A DNA stretch of 47,442 nucleotides from JANNXY01 sp964472605. Its GTDB lineage: Bacteria; Patescibacteriota; Minisyncoccia; Phycocordibacterales; CAIZIN01. Location: positions 1-47,442 of the forward strand of contig CAYYLG010000002.1 in NCBI GenBank assembly GCA_964472605.1, in the 5' to 3' direction. The translations under genes and the position numbers were made by a program. Every line of letters starts with the position of its first letter. The stretch's first letter is position 1. Below, one piece after another: positions 22,990 through 30,400 of this stretch. The notes beneath the pieces were generated by a model that saw only the letters and a program-made list of their open reading frames with translations, ran no database searches and had not been told where the DNA came from.

Positions 22990-24174
22990 ATGAAAAAACT
23001 TTTAATAATCTCAATCCTGTATTTAGCCTTTCTTGCCCCGAACCTGGCTTTGGCAGGGGAGTTGAATATTTCTGGTTGGATACCGTATTGGTCAATAAAA
23101 GAAGGGATAAATGATGCTAGGAAAAATTTGGATAAGCTTGATGTTATCCATCCATTTGGCTATGTGGTTAAGAAAGATGGAACATTAAATGATTTGGCTG
23201 AGCTTAAGAAAAGTGGTTGGAAAAAACTTATAAAGGAGGCTAGGTCAAAAGGTGTAAATATTATACCAACTGTTATGACGAGTGATACCGAGGGAATTCA
23301 TAATATTTTGAGTAGTGATAAGCTCAGGGCAAAGCATATAAGAGAAATTGTAAAAATAATTGATAAAGGTAAGTTTGATGGGATAGATATTGACTATGAA
23401 GGCAAAAAAGTTGAAACAAGAGAATATTTCAGCAAATTTTTATCAGAATTAAAGAATGAGATAGGTGATAAAGTTTTGAGTTGTACCATTGAGCCCAGAA
23501 CACCACCCTCATCACTTTATAAAAAAATTCCGGAAAAACTTGATTATGTAAATGATTATAATGTTATAGGTAAAGTTTGCGATAGGGTAAACATTATGGC
23601 ATACGACCAGATGCGTGCAGATTTGAAATTAAACGAATCAAAATCTGGTGAGCCATATTATCCTATCTCAGATATTGATTGGGTAAAGAAGGTTGTTGAG
23701 TTAACAAAGAAAACCATACCAAAAGAAAAGATAACATTGGGTGTTGCAACTTATGGAAGAGAGTATGAGGTCACAGCTTCAAAGGATTCATTTTCTTACA
23801 AGAGGCTCTGGTCTGTAAGTCATTCTTATGCAAACGATTTAGCAAATGGTCTGGGAGTAGAACCCAGTAGGAATAGGGCAGGTGAGATCAGTTACGCTTA
23901 TGTAGCTACAACCTCTGATGTAGTTTTCCCAAGCAATTTGAAAATACCAAGTAAAGCATCATCTGGGATGACTACTGCCTATAAGGCCTTGGCTTATGCA
24001 GGGAAGACTGGTAAGGATATTAAGTTTAATCTTGTTTGGTGGAGTGATGCAGAAGCCATAAAACAAAAGCTCGAGCTAGCTAAATCATTGGGTTTATATG
24101 GGGTTTCGGTTTTCAAGATAGATAACAAAGAAGATCAGGCTTTGTGGGAAATTGTGGATAAACTAGCAAAATAA
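22990..24174 (+). CDS. Secreted glycoside hydrolase family 18 protein (spore germination YaaH-like)
   Basis: Signal peptide at residues 1-22 (LLIISILYLAFLAPNLALAG). The TIM barrel begins ISGWIPYWSIKEG; the GH18 signature DxxDxDxE is intact as Asp130, Asp133, Asp135 and Glu137 (FDGIDIDYEGKK). Later strands NIMAYDQMRAD, ITLGVATYGREY and NLVWWSDAEAI also match YaaH-type GH18 enzymes, which act on cortex/peptidoglycan N-acetylglucosamine; chitin is the other family substrate. Probably a wall- or biofilm-remodelling enzyme. A shared 8-bp promoter links it to the transglutaminase-like gene. Confidence 0.88.
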   Translation: MKKLLIISILYLAFLAPNLALAGELNISGWIPYWSIKEGINDARKNLDKLDVIHPFGYVVKKDGTLNDLAELKKSGWKKLIKEARSKGVNIIPTVMTSDTEGIHNILSSDKLRAKHIREIVKIIDKGKFDGIDIDYEGKKVETREYFSKFLSELKNEIGDKVLSCTIEPRTPPSSLYKKIPEKLDYVNDYNVIGKVCDRVNIMAYDQMRADLKLNESKSGEPYYPISDIDWVKKVVELTKKTIPKEKITLGVATYGREYEVTASKDSFSYKRLWSVSHSYANDLANGLGVEPSRNRAGEISYAYVATTSDVVFPSNLKIPSKASSGMTTAYKALAYAGKTGKDIKFNLVWWSDAEAIKQKLELAKSLGLYGVSVFKIDNKEDQALWEIVDKLAK

Positions 24175-24185
24175 GCCATATTTGG

Positions 24186-24230
24186 TATAATATATCCTAA
24201 GACTATTAATTTAAAGTCTAAACAATCATA
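24186..24230 (+). promoter_or_regulatory. Promoter and A/T-rich leader of the SWIB gene
   Basis: Extended -10 TGG-TATAAT (about 24183-24191), then a leader of about 40 nt containing AGACT/AGTCT (a small hairpin) and ending CAATATG. One of the few genes here with a true leader, perhaps reflecting high expression. Confidence 0.5.
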
Positions 24231-24235
24231 ACAAT

Positions 24236-24490
24236 ATGGCAAAAGAAAATTCAGCATTTATGAAGCCGATGACTATAAGCGCAGACCTTGCAGCAGTTGT
24301 AGGCAAGGGTCCTATGCCTCGATCAGAGGTTGTAAAGGCTCTATGGGTATACATCAAGAAGAACAATCTTCAGGATGCAAAGAATAAGCGAAACATCAAC
24401 GCTGATGCTAACCTAAAGAAAGTGTTTGGTGGTAAGGCTACAGTAAGTATGTTTGAGATGACAAAGCTTGTTTCAAAGCATCTTTCATAA
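24236..24490 (+). CDS. SWIB/MDM2 domain protein
   Basis: 84 residues forming just a SWIB domain: FMKPMTISADLAAVVGKGPM, PRSEVVKALWVYIKKNNLQD, KRNINADANLKKVFGG and MFEMTKLVSKHL. In eukaryotes the domain occurs in chromatin remodelers; bacterial stand-alone or topoisomerase-fused versions occur in chlamydiae and several CPR lineages, with a suspected nucleoid role. It is monocistronic with its own leader and a 15-bp terminator, the pattern of an abundant protein. Confidence 0.88.
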   Translation: MAKENSAFMKPMTISADLAAVVGKGPMPRSEVVKALWVYIKKNNLQDAKNKRNINADANLKKVFGGKATVSMFEMTKLVSKHLS

Positions 24491-24506
24491 TCTAAAGAAA
24501 GAATAA

Positions 24507-24542
24507 ACAAAAGACTCTCAGATTCCTGAGAGTCTTTTGTTT
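24507..24542 (+). terminator. Strong terminator after the SWIB gene
   Basis: ACAAAAGACTCTCAG / CTGAGAGTCTTTTGT (15 bp) around ATTC. Confidence 0.88.
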
Positions 24543-24581
24543 ATTTACAATCTCCATTTTTTTGGTAATATAGACACACAT

Positions 24582-24654
24582 TCCGCGATAGCTCAGCTGG
24601 TAGAGCGGCCCGCTGTTAACGGGTTGGTCGTAGGTTCGAATCCTACTCGCGGAG
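24582..24654 (+). tRNA. tRNA-Asn (anticodon GUU)
   Basis: Acceptor TCCGCGA/TCGCGGA, D-arm AGCTCAGCTGGTAGAGC, anticodon stem GCCCG/CGGGT with loop CTGTTAA (GUU), T-arm GTAGG-TTCGAAT-CCTAC, discriminator G. CCA is not encoded. Promoter TTTACA-16-TAATAT just upstream. Confidence 0.97.
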
Positions 24655-24672
24655 CTTAGAAGTGACTTGTAG

Positions 24673-24700
24673 AAAAACCACCTTTTGAAAGGTGGTTTTT
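24673..24700 (+). terminator. Terminator after tRNA-Asn
   Basis: AAAAACCACCTTT / AAAGGTGGTTTTT hairpin, 19 nt after the tRNA. Confidence 0.85.
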
Positions 24701-24730
24701 GTATTGCTTAAATAAGGTTTAGAAAAGTGA

Positions 24731-24736
24731 TATAAT
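24731..24736 (+). promoter_or_regulatory. Extended -10 box of the 24743 gene
   Basis: TGA-TATAAT, 6 nt before the ATG at 24743; leaderless. Confidence 0.6.
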
Positions 24737-24742
24737 TTTAGT

Positions 24743-25030
24743 ATGAATAAATCACCGGTATTCGGTCTCTTATCAATTACTCTATTTCTAATAATGTATT
24801 TTTTTATTCCAGAAGGATTATTAATGAAATATTACTTATTTTTTGTATTGGGTATAATTTCTGTGATATTGGGAATAATTGGTTTTATAAATGGCATTAA
24901 AGAAATGAAATTCAATAAAAATAGAAACCTCGCTATTTTTGGTATGTTAATAAATTCAGTAACAGGAATAGTGTTACCGATTGGTTATATCATTATTATT
25001 GTTTTAATAATTATTGGAGGCGCTCATTAA
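24743..25030 (+). CDS. Small membrane protein (DUF4190-like topology)
   Basis: 95 residues with three hydrophobic helices: FGLLSITLFLIMYFFI, YYLFFVLGIISVILGIIGFI and LINSVTGIVLPIGYIIIIVL. Helices 2 and 3, joined by a short basic loop (NGIKEMKFNKNRNLAIFGM), resemble DUF4190-type proteins, but the family is not certain. Function unknown. The start is set by the -10 box. Confidence 0.6.
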   Translation: MNKSPVFGLLSITLFLIMYFFIPEGLLMKYYLFFVLGIISVILGIIGFINGIKEMKFNKNRNLAIFGMLINSVTGIVLPIGYIIIIVLIIIGGAH

Positions 25031-25051
25031 ATCCCGAAAGAGCCTTTTATT

Positions 25052-25186
25052 TTAAGCTTTACCTTTTGCGACCCTTCTCTTGGCCTCCTTTGCTTCAGCA
25101 AGTTTTTCTTTAATATTTTTCTTGGTGGCATCTGCTAGTCTTTTTTGTGCTTTAGACGCATTCCAATTTTTCTTTGATTGTGACAT
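25052..25186 (-). CDS. Small basic helical protein, 44 aa
   Basis: Reads MSQSKKNWNASKAQKRLADA then TKKNIKEKLAEAKEAKRRVAKGKA. Very rich in Lys, Ala and Arg, and likely one long helix. No family recognised. TAAAAT on the minus strand (25193-25198) lies exactly 6 nt before the ATG, which supports it as real. Comparable to the 40-residue basic protein at 6470. Confidence 0.55.
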   Translation of the reverse strand: MSQSKKNWNASKAQKRLADATKKNIKEKLAEAKEAKRRVAKGKA

Positions 25187-25236
25187 GGGTTTATTTTATC
25201 ACAAATTTAAATAGTCTATTCTGCTATAATATTTTT

Positions 25237-25470
25237 ATGTACATAAGTGTCAAAGTCTCAGCAAAGTCTAAAGTAGAATATATAAAAAAGGTTGGGGATA
25301 ATCGATTCCAAGTTGCTGTTAAAGTACCTCCAGAGAGAGGGCTCGCAAATGAGAGGGTATGCGAACTTATGGCCTCATACCTTGGTATAAACAGAAAACA
25401 GGTGCGTATTGCCTCGGGACACCAGAGCCCAAGTAAGCTCCTAGTTATCCCCGAAGACAGTAAATTCTAA
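25237..25470 (+). CDS. DUF167 (YggU) family protein
   Basis: 77 residues with the family core VAVKVPPERGLANERVCELMASYLGINRKQVRIASGHQSPSKLLVI. Function unknown across the family. The ATG at 25237 (MYISVKVSAKSK) is preceded by TGC-TATAAT 6 nt upstream, excluding the longer frame from 25174. Confidence 0.88.
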   Translation: MYISVKVSAKSKVEYIKKVGDNRFQVAVKVPPERGLANERVCELMASYLGINRKQVRIASGHQSPSKLLVIPEDSKF

Positions 25471-25507
25471 AGTGATATAATATAAGTATTAGAACTAATC
25501 CAAAAAT

Positions 25508-25873
25508 ATGAACATAAACATCAAAGGTACACACATTGAACTTACCCCGGCGATTACAAATTATGTACATGACAAATTAGATTCACTTAAAAAAGTTTTG
25601 TCAGATGTTGATGGTGCCTTTATTTCCGTTGAGGTAGGTAAGGATTCTCAACATCACAATAAAGGTGATATTTTCAAAGCAGAAGTTAGAGTAAATGCTC
25701 GAGGCAAGGATTATCATACTGTTATAACAAAAGATGATCTATATGCAGCGATAGATGAGATGAGAGATGAAATTATGGAGAAGGTAAAGTCAGAGAAGGA
25801 TAAGGCAAATTCACTTTATAAGAGAGGTGCTCGTCAGGTTAAAAACTTTATTAAGGGTATATGGAAAAAGTAG
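25508..25873 (+). CDS. hpf: Ribosome hibernation-promoting factor, short form
   Basis: HPF/YfiA (RaiA) family: MNINIKGTHIELTPAITNYVHDKLDSLKK, then VEVGKDSQHHNKGDIFKAEVRV and KDDLYAAIDEMRDEIMEKVK. Binds the 30S decoding/mRNA channel and inactivates ribosomes in starvation. At 121 aa it lacks the C-terminal dimerisation domain of long HPF. TGA-TATAAT at about 25477-25482 gives a leader of about 20-25 nt ending AAAATATG. Confidence 0.9.
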   Translation: MNINIKGTHIELTPAITNYVHDKLDSLKKVLSDVDGAFISVEVGKDSQHHNKGDIFKAEVRVNARGKDYHTVITKDDLYAAIDEMRDEIMEKVKSEKDKANSLYKRGARQVKNFIKGIWKK

Positions 25874-26046
25874 AAAAAACACCTTATTTTCAAAGAAAGG
25901 CTTCACAGTGGGTATCTCAGATAACTCTTCTTGGTTGTACTTTGATCATGATCATACTTTTGTATGCTGTTCGTGAATCAGAAGAGCTGGCAGAAAGCTG
26001 GGTTGGGGATATTTACGTTATAGACGTTATAGACGGATCAAACTAG
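25861..26046 (+). CDS. Small single-span membrane protein
   Basis: 61 residues overlapping the 3-prime end of hpf by 13 bp in another frame. One hydrophobic segment (ITLLGCTLIMIILLYAV) lies between a basic N-terminus and an acidic C-terminus (ESEELAESWVGDIYVIDVID). No family known. Translation would depend on coupling with hpf, and it overlaps the fmt stop by 4 bp. Topology and unused space support it moderately. Confidence 0.45.
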   Translation: MEKVEKTPYFQRKASQWVSQITLLGCTLIMIILLYAVRESEELAESWVGDIYVIDVIDGSN

Positions 26047-26900
26047 CGTAAACCTCTTTTGAAGTCTTCATAGTTCATTTCTTTTTTCCCCTCAGGTATA
26101 ACTTTCTCAATAATTAATTCTCCGTTAACGAAGTTTGCTTCAGTGATCTGGGCACGAACTTTTGTGTTGGCTGTTTCAAAGAAGGTAAATGCCTTTGGCC
26201 AACCTGAGTACGCCATTATCTTGCGGAAATTTAGATATGGATCGTCGTTAAGGTTGATTTCTGCATCACTTTTTTCCACCATTTTTGTATAGCTTGCTTT
26301 AGAGTCATCTTGGGGAGCTGGTTTTATTTTGCCATTTATATAGTCAGGGATAGTTTTGGCTAGGAGGTTCGCACCAATTGTAGCAAGCGTGGTCTCAATC
26401 TCTTCACGAGGTAACCACTCTCCAACATGATATTTTTCTTGTGCCACAATTGGTCCATGATCCACCCCCTCATCTATCTGCATTATGGTAACGCCAGTAT
26501 CTTTTGTATCTTCTAGTATTGCCGTAGAGACAGGGGATGCACCGCGAAACTTTGGAAGTAATGATGGGTGGATGTTTAGGGTTTTATGTTTAGGAATATT
26601 AAAAATCATTTCCGGAATAATTTTGCCATAGCTTGCTACAATAAATAAATCAAAATTACTTTTTTCAAGTTCAGACTTTAGTAACTCATCCTTAAGTTTT
26701 TCGGGTTGAATTACCTTGATTTGTCTTTCATTTGCCCAATCTTTTACTGGTGGAGGAGTTAAGGTCAGATGTCTACCCTTAGGTGCATCTGGAGTTGTTA
26801 TAACAAGTGAAGGAACTATGCCTTTTATAGCCAGAGTATTTAAAACTGTTACTGCGAATTCGTCTGTACCAAAGAATACCCAATTGATTTTATTAATCAT
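26043..26900 (-). CDS. fmt: Methionyl-tRNA formyltransferase
   Basis: Formylates initiator Met-tRNA using 10-formyl-THF. WVFFGTDEFAVTVLNTL opens the Rossmann domain; the catalytic loop NIHPSLLPKFRGASPV (Asn/His) and IDEGVDHGPI (catalytic Asp) are intact. 285 aa, slightly shorter than the usual ~310, the loss being in the C-terminal tRNA-binding domain. It is downstream of def, in the order priA-def-fmt. Confidence 0.92.
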   Translation of the reverse strand: MINKINWVFFGTDEFAVTVLNTLAIKGIVPSLVITTPDAPKGRHLTLTPPPVKDWANERQIKVIQPEKLKDELLKSELEKSNFDLFIVASYGKIIPEMIFNIPKHKTLNIHPSLLPKFRGASPVSTAILEDTKDTGVTIMQIDEGVDHGPIVAQEKYHVGEWLPREEIETTLATIGANLLAKTIPDYINGKIKPAPQDDSKASYTKMVEKSDAEINLNDDPYLNFRKIMAYSGWPKAFTFFETANTKVRAQITEANFVNGELIIEKVIPEGKKEMNYEDFKRGLR

Positions 26901-26911
26901 TTTATTTTGAT

Positions 26912-27418
26912 TTATTTTTCTACTGCTATATCAAGTTCACGGATGTCAGTTGCATGGTCGATAAACAAGATTCCATTCAGATGATCAGTCTCATGTTGAA
27001 AAATTTGTGCAACAAGTCCAGACCCGCCCCAGGTAAATTTATTACCATCTATATCTTGCGCTTCTATGGTTACACGTGTTGCTCTTTTTGTGTTTCCATA
27101 CAATCCACGTACAGACAAACACCCCTCTTCCATGTTTTTTCTGTCCTTTGAGGTTTTAATTATTTTCGGATTGATGTAGACAAGTGGAAGTTCTGGGGCT
27201 TTAGCAATTTCCTTAACTTTTGGAGATACTAGGAAGATTCTAAGTGAGTACCCAATCTGGGGAGCAGCGATAGCTACGCCATCATCTTCTTTATCCAGAG
27301 ACTCCGCCATTTCTCCAAGTATTTTAATTAGTTTTTTACTACCAAAATCCTTAGCTTCCAATGCTTCTGCTACTTGTCTTAGTACCGGGGTGTCCTTTTG
27401 AACTATCTTTTTTACCAT
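26912..27418 (-). CDS. def: Peptide deformylase
   Basis: Removes the formyl group from nascent N-termini. Motifs: DGVAIAAPQIG (motif 1), EEGCLSV (motif 2, Cys metal ligand), QHETDHLNG (motif 3, HExxH). 168 aa, normal. Its own TGC-TATAAT (minus strand, 27431-27426) overlaps the priA stop codon and lies 7 nt before the ATG, so it can be transcribed independently as a leaderless def-fmt mRNA. Confidence 0.95.
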   Translation of the reverse strand: MVKKIVQKDTPVLRQVAEALEAKDFGSKKLIKILGEMAESLDKEDDGVAIAAPQIGYSLRIFLVSPKVKEIAKAPELPLVYINPKIIKTSKDRKNMEEGCLSVRGLYGNTKRATRVTIEAQDIDGNKFTWGGSGLVAQIFQHETDHLNGILFIDHATDIRELDIAVEK

Positions 27419-27425
27419 TGAGGGG

Positions 27426-27431
27426 ATTATA
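27426..27431 (-). promoter_or_regulatory. Extended -10 box of def overlapping the priA stop
   Basis: Minus-strand TGC-TATAAT, 7 nt before the def ATG, sharing bases with the priA stop codon. Confidence 0.6.
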
Positions 27432-29322
27432 GCAGATTTTCGGGATCTACATTAACCGCAAAGGCAGGGGGAAGGGTTCGTAATTTTTCAACAATTTTCA
27501 TATCGGGCCAAGTGTGATCAACCAGTCTGATTAGTCCATGCATAACGAATTTGCCTTTTTTTGTTTCAATAAACGCTGGAAATATAGAGATTTCTAGCGG
27601 AGACATGTGTGATTCTAGAAATTTCATTTCTTTTCTAACATTTTCTGGAGTTCCTGTGTAGGTTATCTTTATCAGATGGGCAAATGGTGGGTAGTTAAAA
27701 TTTTTTCTTTGTACAATTTCTTCCCTATAAAATTCCGCTAAGTTACCTTGTATTGCAAGTGTAAATAATGATAATTCTGTTCTACGAGTCTGAATTATGA
27801 ATTTATGAGTTGATAGAGATCTTATTTTAAGTAGAGTATGAAATATTTTCTCTGTGATTCTAAAGTCAGGTATAGAAAATAATCCATCGATGGATCCTAT
27901 AGCAATATGCTCAATTGGCTTATCTAATACTGAAAGTGCAAGTTCAGTTCCAACCATTATGCTACCTGGTGTATCATAAAATTCCTCCACAATTGAATTT
28001 GTTTTAGTTTTTGTTGTTGCAGTGTCAGAATCAAGCTGAAATATTTTTATCTTTGGGTGACTGTTTTTTATTTCTTCGATAATTGATTCGATTCCAACAC
28101 CAAGTGGTAGGAGATTCCAGCTTGCACACTTACTGCATGATTCGTCTGCAGATCTTTTCTCCCCACAGGTATGACAAAGAAAGAAGCGTAGTGGCTCACC
28201 AGCTTTAGTAAATGCACCAGAATGTAGTGTTACGGGCGTACTACATATCTTACAAACAACTACTGTACCACAATCACGACATACTATATGAGGGGAGAGA
28301 CCTCTTCTACCTGTATAGATAAATAAATTTCTACCAAGATTTTTGGTCTCTACTATAAGTTCATGTAACTCTCTACTTACAGTTTTGAATTCTTTTGATT
28401 CTGTATTGTACCTTTTCATATCAACAAGAGTTGATTCATTTTGATGTATCTGTCTCCATGCTGGTGTTGTGAGTTCATTGTTTTTTCCATTTTCAAAATC
28501 ATATATCGTTTCAATTTTTAACATTGAGTCAGCAAGAATAAGTGTTGAGCCTGATTCTTTTGCAAAAAACTTGATACAAGTACGGGTATCTAGGTATGGT
28601 CTCTGATTTATTTTGTAATGCTTTGATGATTCTTCTTCAACTATTATCGTATCCCAGCTTTTTGGTAGTGAGAGGAAGAGTGGTGTCGCAATCAGAAAGG
28701 TTGGTTGAGTAGATCCTGTTATATGAGTCCATGCATTTATGATTTGTTTCTTTGTCATTGATCCATAGAGTTTCCATGATTTATCCTCGATACCCTTTGA
28801 TAAATATGAAAATAATTCATCTGCAAGTGTTGTTGTTGGTACAATAATCAGCACAGATTCTTTCCTTGCAAATGATTCTCTGACAATGTTCTTAAATCTT
28901 GAAATTCTGGTTTCCTTATCTGCTTGTAGTATTAATGTTGGTTTATTTTCTTTTGTTATATTTGAATTATCGAACTCAAGTGAAATTGGGTTTTCTAAAA
29001 TTGTTTTTGGCGTAAGCGATTCTATTACACTACCACTACTACATGCATGCCAATTAGAAATATTTTTAACTGACTTTATGAAATTATTTGAAAATATTTT
29101 CTTAGGGCTTTGGGGTGACAATTTTCGAATTGAGTAGGGTAATTTTTTAACCCCAGCTTTTTCATTTGACAGTAGCTCGCTATCAACCACCAGTCCTTTT
29201 GTCTTTCGGCTACGTATGGTTATGTCTACTAAATCTCCAAATGCAAAATGTGTTTTGGAATAATATGTTAGCACTTCAAGTCCCATACCGCGTTCTATTG
29301 GTGCTACACGGATTAGATACAT
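27427..29322 (-). CDS. priA: PriA-like primosomal protein with degenerate helicase motifs
   Basis: Replication restart factor family. The zinc-binding cysteines are present (CRDCGTVVVCKICSTPV, CHTCGEKRSADESCSKC) together with the PriA segments GRRGLSPHIVCRDCG and SIDGLFSIPDFRITEKIF. The N-terminal DNA-fork domain is recognisable (RVAPIERGMGLEVLTYYS). The ATPase motifs are eroded: LILQADKETRISRF replaces the GSGKT Walker A, IIVEEESSKHY replaces DEEH, and the QVAGRAGR motif VI is absent. It is probably not an active helicase but may still act as a structural or DNA-binding protein. The ATG at 29322 has TACAAT exactly 6 nt upstream, so it is preferred over 29343. Confidence 0.85.
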   Translation of the reverse strand: MYLIRVAPIERGMGLEVLTYYSKTHFAFGDLVDITIRSRKTKGLVVDSELLSNEKAGVKKLPYSIRKLSPQSPKKIFSNNFIKSVKNISNWHACSSGSVIESLTPKTILENPISLEFDNSNITKENKPTLILQADKETRISRFKNIVRESFARKESVLIIVPTTTLADELFSYLSKGIEDKSWKLYGSMTKKQIINAWTHITGSTQPTFLIATPLFLSLPKSWDTIIVEEESSKHYKINQRPYLDTRTCIKFFAKESGSTLILADSMLKIETIYDFENGKNNELTTPAWRQIHQNESTLVDMKRYNTESKEFKTVSRELHELIVETKNLGRNLFIYTGRRGLSPHIVCRDCGTVVVCKICSTPVTLHSGAFTKAGEPLRFFLCHTCGEKRSADESCSKCASWNLLPLGVGIESIIEEIKNSHPKIKIFQLDSDTATTKTKTNSIVEEFYDTPGSIMVGTELALSVLDKPIEHIAIGSIDGLFSIPDFRITEKIFHTLLKIRSLSTHKFIIQTRRTELSLFTLAIQGNLAEFYREEIVQRKNFNYPPFAHLIKITYTGTPENVRKEMKFLESHMSPLEISIFPAFIETKKGKFVMHGLIRLVDHTWPDMKIVEKLRTLPPAFAVNVDPENLL

Positions 29323-29328
29323 GTCTAC

Positions 29329-29334
29329 ATTGTA
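29329..29334 (-). promoter_or_regulatory. -10 box of priA
   Basis: Minus-strand TACAAT, 6 nt before the ATG at 29322; decides the start. Confidence 0.5.
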
Positions 29335-29379
29335 ATTAAACATGAAAGATATTACTATTGAGCCACAACGATAATCATT

Positions 29380-30396
29380 ATGAAATTCTTCACTGCTCCA
29401 AAGCTTGGAATAGACCTAGGCACGGCAAACACCTTGGTATTTGCTCCTGGTAGAGGGATTGTATTAAACGAACCCTCTGTAGTAGCGGTGTCTGAGCAGG
29501 ACAATAGAATCTTGGCTGTGGGTCTACAGGCAAAAGCAATGATAGGTAGGACTCCAGATAGCATTATTGCCTATAGACCGCTTAAGGATGGGGTAATAGC
29601 TGATTATAGGGTAACCGAGGCTATGCTTCGTTATTATATAAATAAGGCACTTGGTAAATGGAATTTATGGAAACCAGAAGTTATGGTTTCTGTTCCTGCT
29701 GGCGTAACCTCAACTGAACGTCGTGCAGTGATAGAAGCTGCAATGAAAGCTGGTGCTAAAAATGCCTTCGTTGTTAAGGAGCCAATCCTGGCAGCTATTG
29801 GTGCTGGAATTCCTATCTATGAACCGAAGGGTCATATGGTAGTTGATATTGGTGGAGGCACAACAGATGTTGCGGTGATTTCCTTAGGAGGAATAGTAGC
29901 CTCAACTTCTGTGAAGTGTGCAGGTAACAGAATTGATACAGCGATTGCTGATTACATAAAAAAGAATTTTAATTTAGCCATTGGTGATAAAACTTCAGAG
30001 AGAATAAAGATAGAGATTGGTTCAGCGGTATTTATGGATGAGGAATTGACTGTAACAGTGAAGGGTAGAGATTTTCTTACAGGACTTCCAAGAAGTGCAG
30101 AGATAAAAACCAATGAGATAGTTAAGGCTATTTCAAAAGAGCTTAGAGAAATGATCAAAGCGATCAAGGATGTACTTCAAGAAACTCCGCCGGAGCTCGC
30201 TTCAGACATTATCGATCATGGAATCATAATGACCGGTGGCTCATCTCAACTTCGAAATTTCCCAGAACTTGTTTATAGGAGAACTGGTGTTAAGGCGACT
30301 TTGGCAGAAGACCCACTATTTTGTGTAGCCAAGGGTACGGGTATTGCTTTAGAACATCTAGACACTTACAAGAGAAGTATTATCACAAAGAGGTAA
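29380..30396 (+). CDS. mreB: MreB, rod-shape determining actin homologue (copy 1)
   Basis: Actin-like filament protein organising lateral wall synthesis. Phosphate-1 loop GIDLGTANTLVF, phosphate-2 VVDIGGGTTDVAVISLGG, adenosine motif MTGGSSQLRNFPELV. 338 aa, normal. It has a paralogue at 35074. This copy is not followed by mreC but by the delta prime-like gene, 4 nt away with AGAGG upstream of its ATG. Confidence 0.95.
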   Translation: MKFFTAPKLGIDLGTANTLVFAPGRGIVLNEPSVVAVSEQDNRILAVGLQAKAMIGRTPDSIIAYRPLKDGVIADYRVTEAMLRYYINKALGKWNLWKPEVMVSVPAGVTSTERRAVIEAAMKAGAKNAFVVKEPILAAIGAGIPIYEPKGHMVVDIGGGTTDVAVISLGGIVASTSVKCAGNRIDTAIADYIKKNFNLAIGDKTSERIKIEIGSAVFMDEELTVTVKGRDFLTGLPRSAEIKTNEIVKAISKELREMIKAIKDVLQETPPELASDIIDHGIIMTGGSSQLRNFPELVYRRTGVKATLAEDPLFCVAKGTGIALEHLDTYKRSIITKR

Positions 30397-30400
30397 TAAT

